A stretch of 64,000 nucleotides of DNA, taken from contig JADJWY010000008.1 in NCBI GenBank assembly GCA_016716085.1, positions 248,001 through 312,000 of the forward strand, in the 5' to 3' direction. The first letter of the stretch is position 1. Each line of letters begins with the position of its first letter. A program made the translations under genes and the position numbers. Origin of the DNA: Hahellaceae bacterium. Lineage in GTDB: Bacteria > Pseudomonadota > Gammaproteobacteria > Pseudomonadales > Oleiphilaceae. Shown here piece after piece: positions 51,376 through 61,850 of this stretch. The notes under the pieces are model-generated. The model was given only the letters and a program-made list of their open reading frames with translations. It had not been told where the DNA came from and did no database searches.

Positions 51376-51562
51376 CCCAAAAAAAAGAGCGCCACTCAGG
51401 GGCGCTCTAAATGTTTTGGGCATGGAAAGGGTGCCCAGACAAGATATAGTATGAAAGGCCTTAATCATTCACACTATGGGGCCAGTTTAGCCCCAAAAGC
51501 GCGGGTGTGCATCGTCCGATGGGTTTAAAAAGGGCGTAGTCGGGGGCGTAATAAGTGTAAAG
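51376..51562 (-). repeat. Structured duplicated element, copy 1 (candidate minus-strand small RNA)
   Basis: Copy 1 of a tandem duplication with period about 208 bases. In order on the plus strand: A8, GC hairpin, GGGCATGGAAAGGGTGCCC, inverted repeat ATAGTATGAA (51446-51455) and TTCACACTAT (51468-51477), GGCCAGTTTA, ATCGTCC, then GGGCGTA direct repeats. Read on the minus strand it ends in a strong hairpin followed by T8, like a small RNA gene with its own terminator. No open reading frame of useful length is conserved. It lies between convergent dinG and the LuxR-type gene. Confidence 0.55.
51379..51408. terminator. Hairpin with T8 on the minus strand, copy 1; also ends dinG
   Basis: AGAGCGCC and GGCGCTCT pair across a 7-base loop. 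On the minus strand the stem is followed by eight T, a strong rho-independent terminator; on the plus strand a weak T-run (ATGTTTT) follows, so it may also end dinG. Confidence 0.8.
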
Positions 51563-51587
51563 GGTGTCTGGTGGCTTTATTTCAGGC

Positions 51588-51614
51588 AAAAAAAATGGCG
51601 CCATAAATGGCGCC
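51588..51614 (-). terminator. Hairpin with T8 on the minus strand, copy 2
   Basis: GGCGCC-ATAAAT-GGCGCC gives a 6-bp GC stem; on the minus strand it is followed by A and eight T. This would terminate a minus-strand transcript coming from copy 2 or from the LuxR-type gene. Confidence 0.8.
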
Positions 51615-51728
51615 TTCAGAAAGCAGGGCATGGAATAGGGAGCCCAGAAAACATAGTATGAAAGGCCGTTTCAATTCATACTATGGGCTCAGTTTAATGC
51701 GAGCAGGTTTGTTCAGCTATCGTCCAAA

Positions 51729-51760
51729 GGGCGTAAAAAGGGCGTAAAAAGGGCGTAAAA
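51729..51760 (-). repeat. Three phased 11-base repeats upstream of copy 2 (minus-strand sense)
   Basis: GGGCGTAAAAA occurs at 51729, 51740 and 51751, exactly 11 bases apart. Copy 1 has GGGCGTA at 51532 and 51544, 12 apart. On the minus strand these TACGCCC boxes lie upstream of each element, the place for an activator. Eleven-base spacing is the habit of OmpR/PhoB-type regulators. Function is inferred. Confidence 0.55.
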
Positions 51761-51798
51761 CTTTGTAAAATCTGATACGCCCATACAACTTTCAGGTT

Positions 51799-54528
51799 CT
51801 AACCACCCAATAAGCCCTTTTTGCGCGCCAATGCAATCGCTTCAGTCCGGTTAGTCGCTCCCAGCTTGCCGTTGATATTGCGAATGTGCGCTTTAACAGT
51901 GGCCGGGGACAAATTAAGTACCTGGGCAATCACCTTATTGGGCTTGCCTTGTTCGATTTCCCGCAGCACTTCCATTTCTCGCCGGGAAAGGCTTTCGAAC
52001 TGCGCATCTACCAACGGATCACCATCAAGTGGCATGGTTGGAGTCGTTTCAATTTGAGTGAAAAGACGTTGAACCACTGATGGAGAGGCGTCCGACTCTG
52101 GCAATTCGTTATCTACAATGTGCTTTAGATAGTCGGGGTTAACGGCATGAACGGGAATCAAATGGAAAAGCGGGCTTAGTTGACGCATGTAAGGGTGGTA
52201 CAGACTGACATAATCATTGGTTTCTCCGATTAAAAGAGCCTTCAGCAGCATGTCGGATGCCTGTTTGGGGTGTTCTTCCAAGAGGAGAACCAATGTCTTG
52301 AAAATATAAGCTTGCGCCTGAAAACGTTGGCTTTTAAAGTTGTCAGCCAGACCATCAAGCTTGGATATTTCATATTGGAGCTCTGGGTTCGCACACTTTT
52401 TTGCCAATGCATACCTTGCTACAACGGCCTGGTTTTCCAGTGCTGCAAAGGGTGCGACAGTGCCCCGGTATTCAGTGGTGGACGTTATCTCCGTCATTGA
52501 CAATTGGAGGGATTGATCCAAATCGCATTTCCAAAGTGCGGCTGTAACAGGAGGGGCCAGTGTCAGGACGTCGGCATTCTGGTGCTCAAGGAGTGAGCGG
52601 GCAAGTTGGAGCTTGTCACGCGCTTCGCCTGTTCTACCTGAATGGCGCAACCACTCACCTTGCACGTACCAGGTCAGGATCTTTTGTAAGGGTTCCGCAG
52701 TATCCACAAAACGCAGCATGGGCTTTAGATAGCTGTCAGCCAGAATTAGATTGCCCATTGCAATATGAATCAAGACCAGTGCGCTATATTGCCAGCAAGA
52801 GATAATATCAGGCACCCTTTGGTTTTCATGAAAGGATGCCACCCAAGTCAAGACCGACTTATGCAAATTTAGTGCTTCAATATAATGACCGCGGATCTGA
52901 TAAATCCATAAGATCAACCCAGCACTGGAAACGACCGTGGAAAAGCGTTGTTCTAATTTTCCCTGGTTAATTGCACGCCTTAGCATGTCCAGCGCCTCAT
53001 CCAGCTTGCCCTGCCTGAATAGATCAGTTCCAAGATTGAAGTAGGCCAGCGACTTTAAAGGAAGCTCTGATGCATCCAGCTCACTAAGAATGCTCTGAGT
53101 CAGGGTTATTGCCTGCTCAAAATTACAGTTCTGCCGTTCCAGATAGGCATCCAGGAGTCCCACCTCAACCATCATAGCGTCGGCATCAGGCTCCGTTTTA
53201 AGGAGTCGTTTAATAGAGCCTATGACATCAGGGAGGGATACGAATTTATTATCGTAAACGAGACACCAGGCATGGAGTAGAAGCAGTTTGACCGATTTCA
53301 GTAGGTAACGATCGGGGAGCAGTGAAAGCCAGCCCAGTAAATTGAGGTGGAAGCCCTCTCTAATAAGGTGATTCCCCCAATTTTGCAACAAAGTTGACAA
53401 ACCCTCCCAATCCTGACCATCGACCAGAACCTCAAAGGCTTCCAAATAGAGCTGCCGCTTTAATGAGGCTTGGGCCAAGTGCCTCAAATTGGGGCCGGGG
53501 TATCCGTTTTGACGAATAATGAGGCGAGCCGCTTCGATAAATAAATCGTGCAGTCGGAACCAGTGCTTATTTTCATCTAACGGAATGATAAAAAGTTCGC
53601 GCTTTGCCAACATTTGAATAAAGGTGCCACTGTCCTCTCTGTCTCGAATTTGATTGCACAACGCGGCATCAAAGCGTCGAAGCGGAAAGATATCCAGAAT
53701 GAACTGTTGCAGAGCCTCATCCAGCTCGGTAAAGACCTCAGTTGCCAGATATTCGCTAATATCCAACTTAAGATCTCTGCTAAAACCCAGTGGGGCTGGC
53801 ACAACATCGCCAACGTCAGCATGGGCCAGATGCTGTGAGTCTTCTAGCGCGAGGTGCAGTGCCGCGACCCAGCCGGCAGTCTTTTTTTCAAGGCTCTGCA
53901 CGAACGTATCGTCAACCTTTGTATAACCCTTTTCTTCACACAGCGTCTGAATTTCTTCAGTATTAAACAATAAATCTGCTGAGTAGAGGCACTGGGCAAA
54001 TCTTTTGACCTTCCATCGTGGCAGAGGTAGCGAAGGTTCCGTTCGCGAGGTTAAAACAAGGGACATATTATTTGGCGAGTAATCGACCCAAAATGCAATC
54101 GCATTGAGGATGTAGCGGTTATGAATGCCGTGGAAGTCGTCCAGAACAAGAACTGATGGGGATGGAAGCGCATGTTCAAGCTGGTTAATGAGCGAGGTCA
54201 TTGCTGGGATTAGCGGATTGTTATCCCCCTGTTTCTGCAAAACAGGAACCGCGATATCCACCTTGGTTGCACGTTGGAGCGCCTCAACAAAATACTCCAT
54301 GAAACGGGCTGGTATATCATCCATGCGATCAATTGTGAACCAGCCGAACGGCACGTCATGCCGACTTAACCACTGTTGCACCAGCGTTGTTTTACCAAAT
54401 CCGGCTGGCGCCACCAGTACTCTTAAGCGGGTATCACTTACCTGCCCGAGTTGATTAAGCAGGCGTGGCCGCATTATGGCGTGGCTTGCCAAAGGCGGTG
54501 GGTGAAATTTTGTTTCAAGCAGCGACAT
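51799..54528 (-). CDS. MalT-like LuxR-family transcriptional regulator
   Basis: 909 residues. An N-terminal STAND-type NTPase with Walker A APAGFGKTTLVQQW at about 40-52 and SVLVLDDFHGI (Walker B-like). A helical TPR-like middle region, then a C-terminal LuxR HTH: LSRREMEVLREIEQGKPNK, VIAQVLNLSPATVKAHIRNI and LGATNRTEAIALA. This is the MalT/AlkS/AcoK architecture, in which the NTPase senses a small molecule and activates transcription. Base composition looks AT-richer than neighbouring genes, hinting at acquisition. The target is unknown; the duplicated element lies just downstream. AlkS, an alkane-responsive member, is a tempting but unproved comparison. Confidence 0.9.
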   Translation of the reverse strand: MSLLETKFHPPPLASHAIMRPRLLNQLGQVSDTRLRVLVAPAGFGKTTLVQQWLSRHDVPFGWFTIDRMDDIPARFMEYFVEALQRATKVDIAVPVLQKQGDNNPLIPAMTSLINQLEHALPSPSVLVLDDFHGIHNRYILNAIAFWVDYSPNNMSLVLTSRTEPSLPLPRWKVKRFAQCLYSADLLFNTEEIQTLCEEKGYTKVDDTFVQSLEKKTAGWVAALHLALEDSQHLAHADVGDVVPAPLGFSRDLKLDISEYLATEVFTELDEALQQFILDIFPLRRFDAALCNQIRDREDSGTFIQMLAKRELFIIPLDENKHWFRLHDLFIEAARLIIRQNGYPGPNLRHLAQASLKRQLYLEAFEVLVDGQDWEGLSTLLQNWGNHLIREGFHLNLLGWLSLLPDRYLLKSVKLLLLHAWCLVYDNKFVSLPDVIGSIKRLLKTEPDADAMMVEVGLLDAYLERQNCNFEQAITLTQSILSELDASELPLKSLAYFNLGTDLFRQGKLDEALDMLRRAINQGKLEQRFSTVVSSAGLILWIYQIRGHYIEALNLHKSVLTWVASFHENQRVPDIISCWQYSALVLIHIAMGNLILADSYLKPMLRFVDTAEPLQKILTWYVQGEWLRHSGRTGEARDKLQLARSLLEHQNADVLTLAPPVTAALWKCDLDQSLQLSMTEITSTTEYRGTVAPFAALENQAVVARYALAKKCANPELQYEISKLDGLADNFKSQRFQAQAYIFKTLVLLLEEHPKQASDMLLKALLIGETNDYVSLYHPYMRQLSPLFHLIPVHAVNPDYLKHIVDNELPESDASPSVVQRLFTQIETTPTMPLDGDPLVDAQFESLSRREMEVLREIEQGKPNKVIAQVLNLSPATVKAHIRNINGKLGATNRTEAIALARKKGLLGG

Positions 54529-54661
54529 GGGTCTGACAGGTTCTGAAAAATGTGGCAGAAAAGTATACGGGTTTGCTTCGCTGGGTCAACGTACAAAACC
54601 GTTAGCGTTGGAGAGCCCCTTTCGGTATGCTGGGAGGATCTAATCTGGTTCGCGTTTATAA

Positions 54662-56424
<1,763 letters not shown>

Positions 56425-56547
56425 AAGGGTGTGGTTCAGTTCACGCTTCGCCCAAGATTGCGGTGATAGACCTGGCCCAGTTTGGCAGGCAAGCTGAACA
56501 ACCTCAAGTGACTAATAATAAACCCATCTAAATAAGGATATACTCAC

Positions 56548-57598
56548 ATGAAAGCAAAACATTTGCTGCTGGGCGCCAGCGCCCTTCTCTTATCTGCTAC
56601 CGCCGCAGCTGAGTTTACGGTGTTTGGCGCGAAGATTTTGGTGCCCGAACAGGGTTCGTCACCTTTCTTTTAGGCCATCAGTGCCGACGGCTCAACAATT
56701 GCGGCAGTTTCCTCCGCGGATTACCTCGTTCCGAATGATTTAAATGGAACGGGGCAGGACACCTTTGTGTTTGATCTGAAGAAAAACAGCTACCAGTTGG
56801 CGAACCTGGATGAGGCTGGTCAGCAGGCGGGAATGCCTTATCGAGTGCTTGGTGTGAGTGATAATGGTCGGTATTCCATACTCGAAAAGACAAGTAATAA
56901 TGGTAGTCCGTTTGGTCAGATTGAAGGGGCGGTTGTATTTGACAAAGAGACTGGACAATCCCTATTTGTACGATCTCACCACCCAAGCGACAACCGAATT
57001 GCCCATTCCGGTTCACTCTAGCGCAAATATGCAAAAAGTGGCGCTGTCTTATGACGCATCGATTGTCATGCTGCAAACATTGCTTTCACTTGCGCCAGAC
57101 GATTCAGGTGACCGCTCAGACATCTATCAATTAAATACCGCGAACGGAACCTTGGTTAGGCTTCCAGAGCACCCTTCTCACAACAAGACGTTGGGTGGGG
57201 TAACGAGTAATGGCTCCGAAGCTATCTATACGGGTGTCGGTGGGTATGACTCGAAAGGACGACGATATGGCGCCAAGATATATAACTTTGCAAAAGGAAG
57301 CACTGAAATTGCTTGTTTTGGTGATAACTACCAGTCGAATATTTCCAGTAACGGTGACTGGATAGCATGCGATACGGGAGCTCGGAGTGATAATACTGGT
57401 GCTTATATCAAGAATCGTCAAACTGGCCATGAGACCCAAAGTTCATTGACTAATTCCGCAATCAATTCAGTTACGCCTCGTCTTGGTGGGATCAGCAATA
57501 ACGGCACGCTGGTTTGGGGTATACAAACATCCACTCCAGGTGCCAGCTATGACTCTAATAATTCTGCTGACGTCTTCTATCACAATTTCGCCAACTAA
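56548..57598 (+). pseudogene. Broken secreted beta-propeller-like protein gene
   Basis: ATG 56548 begins a signal peptide (MKAKHLLLGASALLLSATAAAE). An in-frame TAG at 56671-56673 interrupts it; the same frame then continues (AISADGSTIAAVSSADY, VPNDLNGTGQDTFVFDLKK) until about 56955, where the homologous continuation (PYLYDLTTQATTELPIPV) moves to the next frame and runs to 57598. Repeats of the kind SDNGRYSIL, LSYDASIVML, SNGSEAIYTG and ISSNGDWIACDTG are TolB/WD40-like propeller blades. Two separate lesions make it a probable pseudogene. Composition is AT-rich. Sequence errors at both places are the alternative. Confidence 0.7.
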
Positions 57599-57612
57599 GA
57601 AGCGGTAAACCC

Positions 57613-57641
57613 AAAGGTGCTCTGTGCAGAACACCTTTTTT
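57613..57641 (+). terminator. Rho-independent terminator
   Basis: AAAGGTG-C-TCT and AGA-A-CACCTTT pair around GTGC, followed by a T-run, 15 bases after the broken gene. Confidence 0.8.
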
Positions 57642-57723
57642 GCTTCACCCTCATGTAAGTCTGCCTACCTTTTCGGTATTATTCGGCTTTATTTTTCGTT
57701 TTTACCTCACACGGGAGTTTGTC

Positions 57724-58338
57724 ATGGAATTGGTCTGTCTTGACCTGGAAGGGGTGCTCATCCCCGAAATCTGGATTGCGTTTGCCGAGAAAACCGGCAT
57801 CGAAGCACTCAGGGCCACCACACGTGACATTCCAGATTATGATGTTCTCATGAAGCAGCGTTTGCGTATTCTGGATGAGCATGGCTACGGACTGCCCGAC
57901 ATTCAGCAAGTAATCGAGACCCTGGATCCGCTGCCCGGTGCGGTGGAGTTTGTAGAGTGGTTGCGCCCACGATTCCAGGTGGTGATTTTGTCGGATACGT
58001 TTTACGAATTCGCGATGCCGTTGATGAAGAAGCTGGGCTATCCCACATTGTTCTGTCATCGTCTCGAAACCGACGAAAAAGGCCGGGTCGTAAACTACGT
58101 TCTGCGTCAGAAAGATCCTAAGCGGATGTCAGTAAAAGCGTTTCATAGTTTGTATTACCATGTGATTGCGGCAGGCGACTCTTATAATGATACAACCATG
58201 CTGGCGGAAGCCAACGCGGGCATTTTGTTCCATGCGCCGGAAAACGTCATTCGGGAGTTCCCCCAGTTCCCGGCAGTTCACAGCTACGACGATCTCAGGC
58301 AGGAGATCCTCAAGGTGAGCAAACTCGTCAAATCGTAG
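57724..58338 (+). CDS. thrH: ThrH, phosphoserine phosphatase/homoserine phosphotransferase
   Basis: 204 residues. HAD-family motif I DLEGVLIPEIW at residue 6-16, motif II LSDTFYEF, motif III QKDPKRMSVKA and GDSYNDTTML. This matches Pseudomonas ThrH closely, an enzyme with both phosphoserine phosphatase and phosphoserine:homoserine phosphotransferase activities in serine/threonine metabolism. ATG 57724 has a family-typical N-terminus MELVCLDLEG; the frame upstream is open by chance. Convergent with pabB. Confidence 0.92.
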   Translation: MELVCLDLEGVLIPEIWIAFAEKTGIEALRATTRDIPDYDVLMKQRLRILDEHGYGLPDIQQVIETLDPLPGAVEFVEWLRPRFQVVILSDTFYEFAMPLMKKLGYPTLFCHRLETDEKGRVVNYVLRQKDPKRMSVKAFHSLYYHVIAAGDSYNDTTMLAEANAGILFHAPENVIREFPQFPAVHSYDDLRQEILKVSKLVKS

Positions 58339-58360
58339 AGCCTGAGTTGCAGGTTCTGGT

Positions 58361-59674
58361 CTACCGCAAGGGTATGGGAGTAGAGCCTAGCGCGGTAGCG
58401 ATATGATTGATCTTGATAAGTGATTCGTTGTATTCGGCGCGGCACTCCGAATCGGCGACAATTCCGCCTCCCCCCCAAAGTGTTAGCGTATTGCCTTCCA
58501 GTTGGAGCGTGCGGATGGTGATGTTGCTTACCAGTTGGGTTGGGGATGCCAGGAATTGACTGCCGCAATAGCTTTCACGATGTGACCCTTCAAGCTCGGC
58601 AATAATTTCAATTGCGCGTTTTTTTGGGGCGCCTGTAATGGATCCACCGGGTAGGCAGCTGAGCAGTGCCTGCATGGGGTGGATGCTGGGACGCAAACGG
58701 GCTTCAACGGTGCTTACCAGGTGGTGCACATTTTGAAACGATTCCAGTCGAAATAGTTCTGGTACACAGACTGAGCCGGGAACGGCCAAGCGGCCCAGAT
58801 CATTGCGCAGCAAGTCGACGATCATGACATTTTCGGCTTTATCCTTAGTGCTGGATATTAGCTCGTGACGAAGCTGAGCGTCAGTTGCAGGGTCATTATG
58901 GCGAGGGCGGGTACCCTTGATTGGATCGGTTCTCAAATGTTTATCGTTGCAGCTAATGAAGTGCTCGGGTGAGCAGCTCAGAATCGTTGCTGCCGGCGTT
59001 TGCAGGTATCCTGCATACGGTGGAGGGGAGGGTTGCATTAATCGGAAGAATGCGGCCAGTGATGACCCGGAAAAATGTGCCTGAAATCGTTGTGCAAGAT
59101 TAACCTGATAGCAGTCTCCTGCCTGTATGTATTGCATAGCACGTTCAAAGGCGCTTGAGTAAGCACGATAGGACCAGTCTGGCGTAAAATCAGAGCAGTG
59201 AAATAAGGTGTGTGGTCGTGGGGAGGGCGCTGATTTGGTTAAAGTGTCTACTACATGATCAAGCAGCTGCATGAATTCGGGGTGCTGCCCCCATCGTTCG
59301 ACTATGGTGCCGCGGGCATCAATGATAGCCGCTTCTCGAGTGAAGGCGGCGTAAAAAGGTAAATTCGATGGAATAGTGGTGTTTAGTTGGCGCCAGTTGT
59401 ATGCGATCCCCGTTTCGTAAGGCGCGATTCCGTATAATATTCCCTCGTCCAGCGGAAACCATGAAGCATTTTGTTGTGGGGCGACAATGGGCTGCTTTTG
59501 ATATAGTCGTTTAATGAGTGAGGTGGGTGTCGTTTCAACCCAGTCTGGATAGGCCAGAATCAACCAGTGGCCATGAAATCCAATCCAATGACCTGAGTAG
59601 ATTGCTAGGGCGTTCGATTCTGCTTCGAGCCTGTGTGCTGGGGGAGGGGCAAAGCATGTGTCAGTTTGGGGCAT
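58361..59674 (-). CDS. pabB: Aminodeoxychorismate synthase component I
   Basis: 437 residues of the chorismate-binding family. The PabB signature PIKGTRPRHNDPATDAQLR (split) carries the active-site Lys, with ENVMIVDLLRNDLGR, GSITGAPKKRA and SYCGSQFLASPTQLVSNI. It uses chorismate and ammonia from PabA to make aminodeoxychorismate for folate. The N-terminal half retains the tryptophan-binding-like subdomain. No pabA or pabC nearby. ATG 59674; the 278-base gap to the next gene on the other strand carries AT-rich promoter-like DNA but no gene. Confidence 0.92.
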   Translation of the reverse strand: MPQTDTCFAPPPAHRLEAESNALAIYSGHWIGFHGHWLILAYPDWVETTPTSLIKRLYQKQPIVAPQQNASWFPLDEGILYGIAPYETGIAYNWRQLNTTIPSNLPFYAAFTREAAIIDARGTIVERWGQHPEFMQLLDHVVDTLTKSAPSPRPHTLFHCSDFTPDWSYRAYSSAFERAMQYIQAGDCYQVNLAQRFQAHFSGSSLAAFFRLMQPSPPPYAGYLQTPAATILSCSPEHFISCNDKHLRTDPIKGTRPRHNDPATDAQLRHELISSTKDKAENVMIVDLLRNDLGRLAVPGSVCVPELFRLESFQNVHHLVSTVEARLRPSIHPMQALLSCLPGGSITGAPKKRAIEIIAELEGSHRESYCGSQFLASPTQLVSNITIRTLQLEGNTLTLWGGGGIVADSECRAEYNESLIKINHIATALGSTPIPLR

Positions 59675-59952
59675 GAGGATTACACTGGGTTAGGATTTCG
59701 GCATTGTTTGCAAGTTTGTCTGAAAACGCAATCAAATCATCGATTAGTGTGAAAAATGAGCGAACGGAAGATGTCTTGAACTGAGAGTTGTGTCACAGAA
59801 TGTTACCGCGTATAAACGTATTCTATTTTCAGGTTACGAAAAACGGTTGTCCGACAATAAAAGACTTGATCTGTTAGATGTTGGTTAATTGTAGCCTCTT
59901 CCGGCGGCCTTGCCGGTTCAAAAAAAACAAATTGATTTAGGAGAAATTGCTA

Positions 59953-60567
59953 ATGAAAGGCCTGAAAAAAGTTCTGTTGGTTGCTGCTATTGCTGCACCT
60001 TTCGCTGCTCAAGCTGAGCTGAAGTCTATCGACGACGCTGCAATGTCTAGCGTTTCTGGTCAGAGCGGTCTGGTTATCGAAGCTGGCTTCGGTACTCTGG
60101 AGCGTGGCGCTGCTGGTCTTTACGCGACTGATTGGACTAATGCTGGTATCACTATCGAAGCATTCAAGTGGGAAGTTGATACGCAGTCTTGGAACAACGA
60201 AACTAACATCGTTGATATGGCAACTCCTGTTGCTGGTGCGGGCACCACAACACTGGCAGGTTTCATCGCTAAAGACATCAAAATCGCTGGTAAAGTTGAC
60301 GTTACCATTGATGCTGTAATTGATCAGGCGTCTTACACTGCACTGTCTGCTGACCCTGCTGCGTTGGCTGCTGCTGTTTCTAGCGGTGCGGCTGCTGGTG
60401 CTGGCGGTATCGGTATCACCTTCGACAACTCTGACATCAACTTCCGTGTAGGTGACATGGGTGTGTACTTGGCTGGCGTTGGTCAAACCAGCAGCTTCGG
60501 TGCTATCGAAATCATCGGCATGAAGCTTGATGGTCTGGATCTGGTTGTACGCGGTAACGGTCTGTAA
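59953..60567 (+). CDS. Small secreted protein, DUF6160-like
   Basis: 204 residues from ATG 59953, with AGGAGA 9 bases upstream. Signal peptide MKGLKKVLLVAAIAAPFAAQA. The mature start ELKSIDDAAMSSVSGQSGLVIE is the pattern of DUF6160-type secreted proteins of Marinobacter and relatives, to my recollection. The rest is Gly/Ala-rich beta-type (FRVGDMGVYLAG, IGMKLDGLDLVVRG). It may be surface-associated. The gene has its own terminator. Codon use (GCT, GGT endings) suggests high expression. Confidence 0.75.
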   Translation: MKGLKKVLLVAAIAAPFAAQAELKSIDDAAMSSVSGQSGLVIEAGFGTLERGAAGLYATDWTNAGITIEAFKWEVDTQSWNNETNIVDMATPVAGAGTTTLAGFIAKDIKIAGKVDVTIDAVIDQASYTALSADPAALAAAVSSGAAAGAGGIGITFDNSDINFRVGDMGVYLAGVGQTSSFGAIEIIGMKLDGLDLVVRGNGL

Positions 60568-60623
60568 TATAGATCTGGCTGAAGCGAGGGTTGGGCTCCA
60601 ACTCTGCGCACATGCCGAAAAAC

Positions 60624-60651
60624 AAAAAAGGCGCCGTTGGGTGCCTTTTTT
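60624..60651 (+). terminator. Rho-independent terminator
   Basis: AAAAAAGGC and GCCTTTTTT pair with a GC-rich loop, 57 bases after the small secreted protein gene. The remaining 115 bases before the AraC stop hold nothing recognisable. Confidence 0.85.
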
Positions 60652-60769
60652 GTTTTAAATTCTGGGAAACTTCGCGCTAGGGGCAGCAGCTGGATGTTGC
60701 TTGGGATTTGCGATGTGGTTAATGCGGCGCCGGCTAAACTGACGTCGCCGCGGTGAGGTATTTGCTGTG

Positions 60770-61780
60770 CTAAATAATTTTGGCTTGGCGTCGCACATCA
60801 CCGGGTGTTTTTCCGGTCCAGCTACGATAGGCTCGTGTAAAGCTGGCTTGGTCGCTGAAGCCCAGCTTCCGGGCAATGTCTTCGAGAGAAAGTGGTGTTT
60901 CGGCAAGGTACAGGTCAGCATAGCTTCGGCGCACTTCGCTGCGAACCTCCCGAAATGAAGTGCCTGCCATGGCCAAGTGGTGCCTCAGGTAGCGTGTGCT
61001 CATGTCCATTTGTTGCGCAATGCGCTCCAGGGTGGCTTTGCCTGGCTGTTTCAATACTTTTTCACGAACCTGTACTGCAATTTCGCCACTGTTCTTTTGG
61101 GGTAGTTCACTTTCCCTACACCGCTCACGCGCTAAAGAATAAGCAACGTTGCTTTTGCTGTCGCGGGAATGCCGATTGATTAAGGGAAGTGTTACCTGGC
61201 AGCCAGTGCTGCCGAATTGCCAGTGCGCATCGTGAGTTAGTGCTTTCCAGGCTGTGTCTGGCAATTCGCTGGGAAAGTCGAGTTCAAACCGTAAATTTTT
61301 GCAGATCTGTGAGGCTATGGTATAGATGCTGCCCATGTACACCTTGCTAAGAAATTTGCGTGCACTACCGGTGTTCCAGGTGTCTATCAGGCGTATGCGC
61401 GCATCACCACCCACAAGGTTGAACTCCATGTCGATAAGGGGTAGACAGATGCGCAAATGTTGCACGACTGTTTCCACCAGTTTGCCTATGTCGTCTTGGC
61501 TAAGCAAAACATAGCCAAATAGCCCGTGCGCAATCAAGTCCAGCTGTTGGCCAAATTCAAATCCAGCACGTTCGTCCTGAAGTAACACATCAGCTTGCTC
61601 CAGCACTTTAATAACCTGGCCGACTGACAGAAAGGCATCTGGATTTGTGATCAAGCCAGGGTCAATCTGACTGCCGTTAAGCATCGCCTCCATGCTCAGG
61701 CCGCGTGACTCAATAAAGCGAACAAAGCGCCTTGCGTAGCGGGTCGATACTAACGGCACATCGTAGTTAAGTGAATTCAT
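60770..61780 (-). CDS. AraC-family transcriptional regulator
   Basis: About 336 residues. Two C-terminal HTH motifs: LERIAQQMDMSTRYLRHHLA and SLEDIARKLGFSDQASFTRAYRSWTG (given as LEDIARKLGFSDQASF and the usual tail). The N-terminal 190 residues match the Arabinose_bd-type (PF12625) domain of OruR/ArgR-like AraC proteins. ATG 61780 has GGAG upstream; a second ATG five codons before (61795) is less favoured. Divergent from the large secreted protein gene across about 400 bases that carry a palindrome, so local regulation is plausible. Effector unknown. Confidence 0.88.
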   Translation of the reverse strand: MNSLNYDVPLVSTRYARRFVRFIESRGLSMEAMLNGSQIDPGLITNPDAFLSVGQVIKVLEQADVLLQDERAGFEFGQQLDLIAHGLFGYVLLSQDDIGKLVETVVQHLRICLPLIDMEFNLVGGDARIRLIDTWNTGSARKFLSKVYMGSIYTIASQICKNLRFELDFPSELPDTAWKALTHDAHWQFGSTGCQVTLPLINRHSRDSKSNVAYSLARERCRESELPQKNSGEIAVQVREKVLKQPGKATLERIAQQMDMSTRYLRHHLAMAGTSFREVRSEVRRSYADLYLAETPLSLEDIARKLGFSDQASFTRAYRSWTGKTPGDVRRQAKII

Positions 61781-61822
61781 CCTGTTCCACTCCATCCATG
61801 ACTAAAAAAATAAATATACGTG

Positions 61823-61850
61823 TGTATAAGACTGATTATATCAGTATACA
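61823..61850. promoter_or_regulatory. Palindrome upstream of the AraC gene
   Basis: TGTATA-AG-ACTGAT-TAT-ATCAGT-ATACA is an extended inverted repeat, with perfect ACTGAT/ATCAGT arms at 61831-61845. It lies 43 bases upstream of the regulator start, in the promoter region. It could be its operator. Confidence 0.45.

Larger units (their letters stand above)
51585..51766 (-). repeat. Structured duplicated element, copy 2 (candidate minus-strand small RNA)
   Basis: Copy 2 keeps the order of copy 1: A8, GC hairpin, GGGCATGGAATAGGGAGCCC, perfect inverted repeat CATAGTATGAA (51652-51662) and TTCATACTATG (51675-51685), GGCTCAGTTTA, ATCGTCC, GGGCGTA repeats. The two hairpin sequences differ (GAGCGCC against GGCGCC stems) but the fold is kept. 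The central GCCC can pair with GGGC on either side. This is selected structure rather than simple copy of sequence, though two copies alone cannot prove covariation. Confidence 0.55.

Noticed and set aside
51446..51477. Repeat arms of the duplicated element as CRISPR or REP elements
   Set aside because: Only two copies, far apart, with order and hairpins kept over about 190 bases; no spacers.
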